From Bacteroidaceae bacterium (lineage in GTDB: Bacteria; Bacteroidota; Bacteroidia; Bacteroidales; Bacteroidaceae), in contig JAEESE010000014.1 of NCBI GenBank assembly GCA_016286165.1, positions 51,413 to 115,412 of the forward strand: a stretch of DNA of 64,000 nt. The letters run 5' to 3'. Positions 63,663 to 64,000 of the stretch are shown here, in pieces; position 1 is the first letter of the stretch; each line of letters opens with the position of its first letter. The position numbers and the translations under genes were made by a program. A model generated the notes under the pieces. That model searched no databases, was not told where the DNA came from, and saw nothing but the letters and a program-made list of their open reading frames with translations.

Positions 63663-63765
63663 CCCGATTTCATCGGGACAACGGAAAACGCGGAAAAGAG
63701 CAGCAGAAGGCGCTAATGGCAATGGGGAATTTATTTTAAAACCACTGAAAGTGGGGTTACCTTTG
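63663..63765 (+). promoter_or_regulatory. mini-hairpins and -7 element upstream of the YccF gene
   Basis: CCCGAT-TTC-ATCGGG (63663-63677) and CCACT-GAA-AGTGG (63742-63754), both with 3-nt loops, followed by TACCTTTG (63758-63765), 47 nt before the YccF ATG. Confidence 0.5.
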
Positions 63766-63812
63766 AGGCCCTAATGCATCAAGGGAAAAGAAGAACTAAA
63801 AATGCTTGACAG

Positions 63813-64000
63813 ATGAAGACATTAGGTAATATCATATGGGTAGTGTTCGGCGGACTGCATATCGCTTTGGAGTATTTCGTAGCAGGACTGATCCTGATGA
63901 TTACCATCATCGGCATCCCCTTCGGCATTCAGAGCATAAAACTTGGCATACTTGCCATCTGGCCCTTCGGCAGAGAGGTGAAATGGCAGGCATCGGAGCC
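63813..64000 (+). CDS. YccF-domain membrane protein, partial
   Basis: The frame runs open from the ATG at 63813 to the right edge (62 codons), so the C-terminus is missing. The sequence TLGNIIWVVFGGLHIALEYFVAGLILMITIIGIPFGIQSIKLGILAIWPFGREV is characteristic of the YccF domain: two hydrophobic segments with the IIGIPFGxQSxKL motif. It is probably a small inner-membrane protein of unknown function; full-length family members have one or two such domains. An upstream ATG at 63801 is ruled out by an immediate stop. Confidence 0.9.
   Translation, partial: MKTLGNIIWVVFGGLHIALEYFVAGLILMITIIGIPFGIQSIKLGILAIWPFGREVKWQASE

Overview
The window looks like a chromosomal segment of a Bacteroidales bacterium, most probably a Prevotella-like member of the Prevotellaceae. 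The evidence is: many upstream regions carry the Bacteroidetes housekeeping -7 element TAnnTTTG; five very large exported proteins end in type IX secretion (T9SS, Por-type) sorting tails; there is a hybrid two-component regulator of the polysaccharide-utilisation type; and there is a TPP-riboswitch / TonB-receptor / PnuT thiamine uptake operon. No transposase, rRNA, tRNA, CRISPR array or phage gene was seen.

Layout. 1-3.8 kb: a divergent PBP4-type carboxypeptidase (cut by the window edge) and nadB followed by an exported SGNH esterase. 3.8-6.0 kb: an ECF sigma factor with a small membrane partner, a DUF6249-like membrane protein and a DUF3836-like exported protein; the sigma gene and the last two genes share an identical bipartite promoter motif (TGTAATAA-N14-GGTCTTA), so this looks like a complete autoregulated ECF regulon. 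6.3-9.4 kb: an exported (alpha/alpha)6-barrel glycosidase and a membrane protein/winged-helix pair with a palindrome inside their promoter. 9.7-14.5 kb: a co-directional group of a TonB receptor, a DUF1893 protein, an ECF-transporter S component, a Tat-exported ferredoxin-type aldo/keto reductase and an exported FMN-binding protein, which reads as a nutrient-uptake plus extracytoplasmic flavin redox module. 14.6-23.7 kb: a GH2 beta-galactosidase with a discoidin tail, a tyrosine autokinase of the Wzc type, RlpA and a CE15-like esterase.

23.8-49.8 kb is a glycan/secreted-protein island on the minus strand: GH29 fucosidase, GH2, GH31, four multidomain T9SS proteins (1243, 629, 1068 and about 1610 residues) that share a jelly-roll module and helical linkers, and two paralogous approximately 63-residue peptides, each just downstream of a T9SS gene. 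One T9SS protein carries a tyrosine-phosphatase domain and another an HEIGH zinc-peptidase motif. A hybrid sensor kinase/AraC regulator (43.5-47.3 kb) sits divergent to the GH2 gene. A 19-bp motif lies at exactly the same distance from the -7 element upstream of both the GH2 gene and the phosphatase-protein gene, so these two transcription units are probably its regulon. No SusC/SusD pair is present.

49.9-53.2 kb: thiamine operon (TPP riboswitch, TonB receptor, PnuT). 53.5-63.4 kb: a 3109-residue T9SS protein and a dockerin-ending protein that share a module. 63.8 kb to the end: start of a YccF-domain membrane protein.

Non-coding regions repeatedly contain very short palindromes with exactly 3-nt loops and purine-rich imperfect tandem repeats (11-mer ATTCTTCATTC or its complement). 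Both kinds also occur inside coding sequence, most clearly as an in-frame insertion in the 1455-residue GH2.
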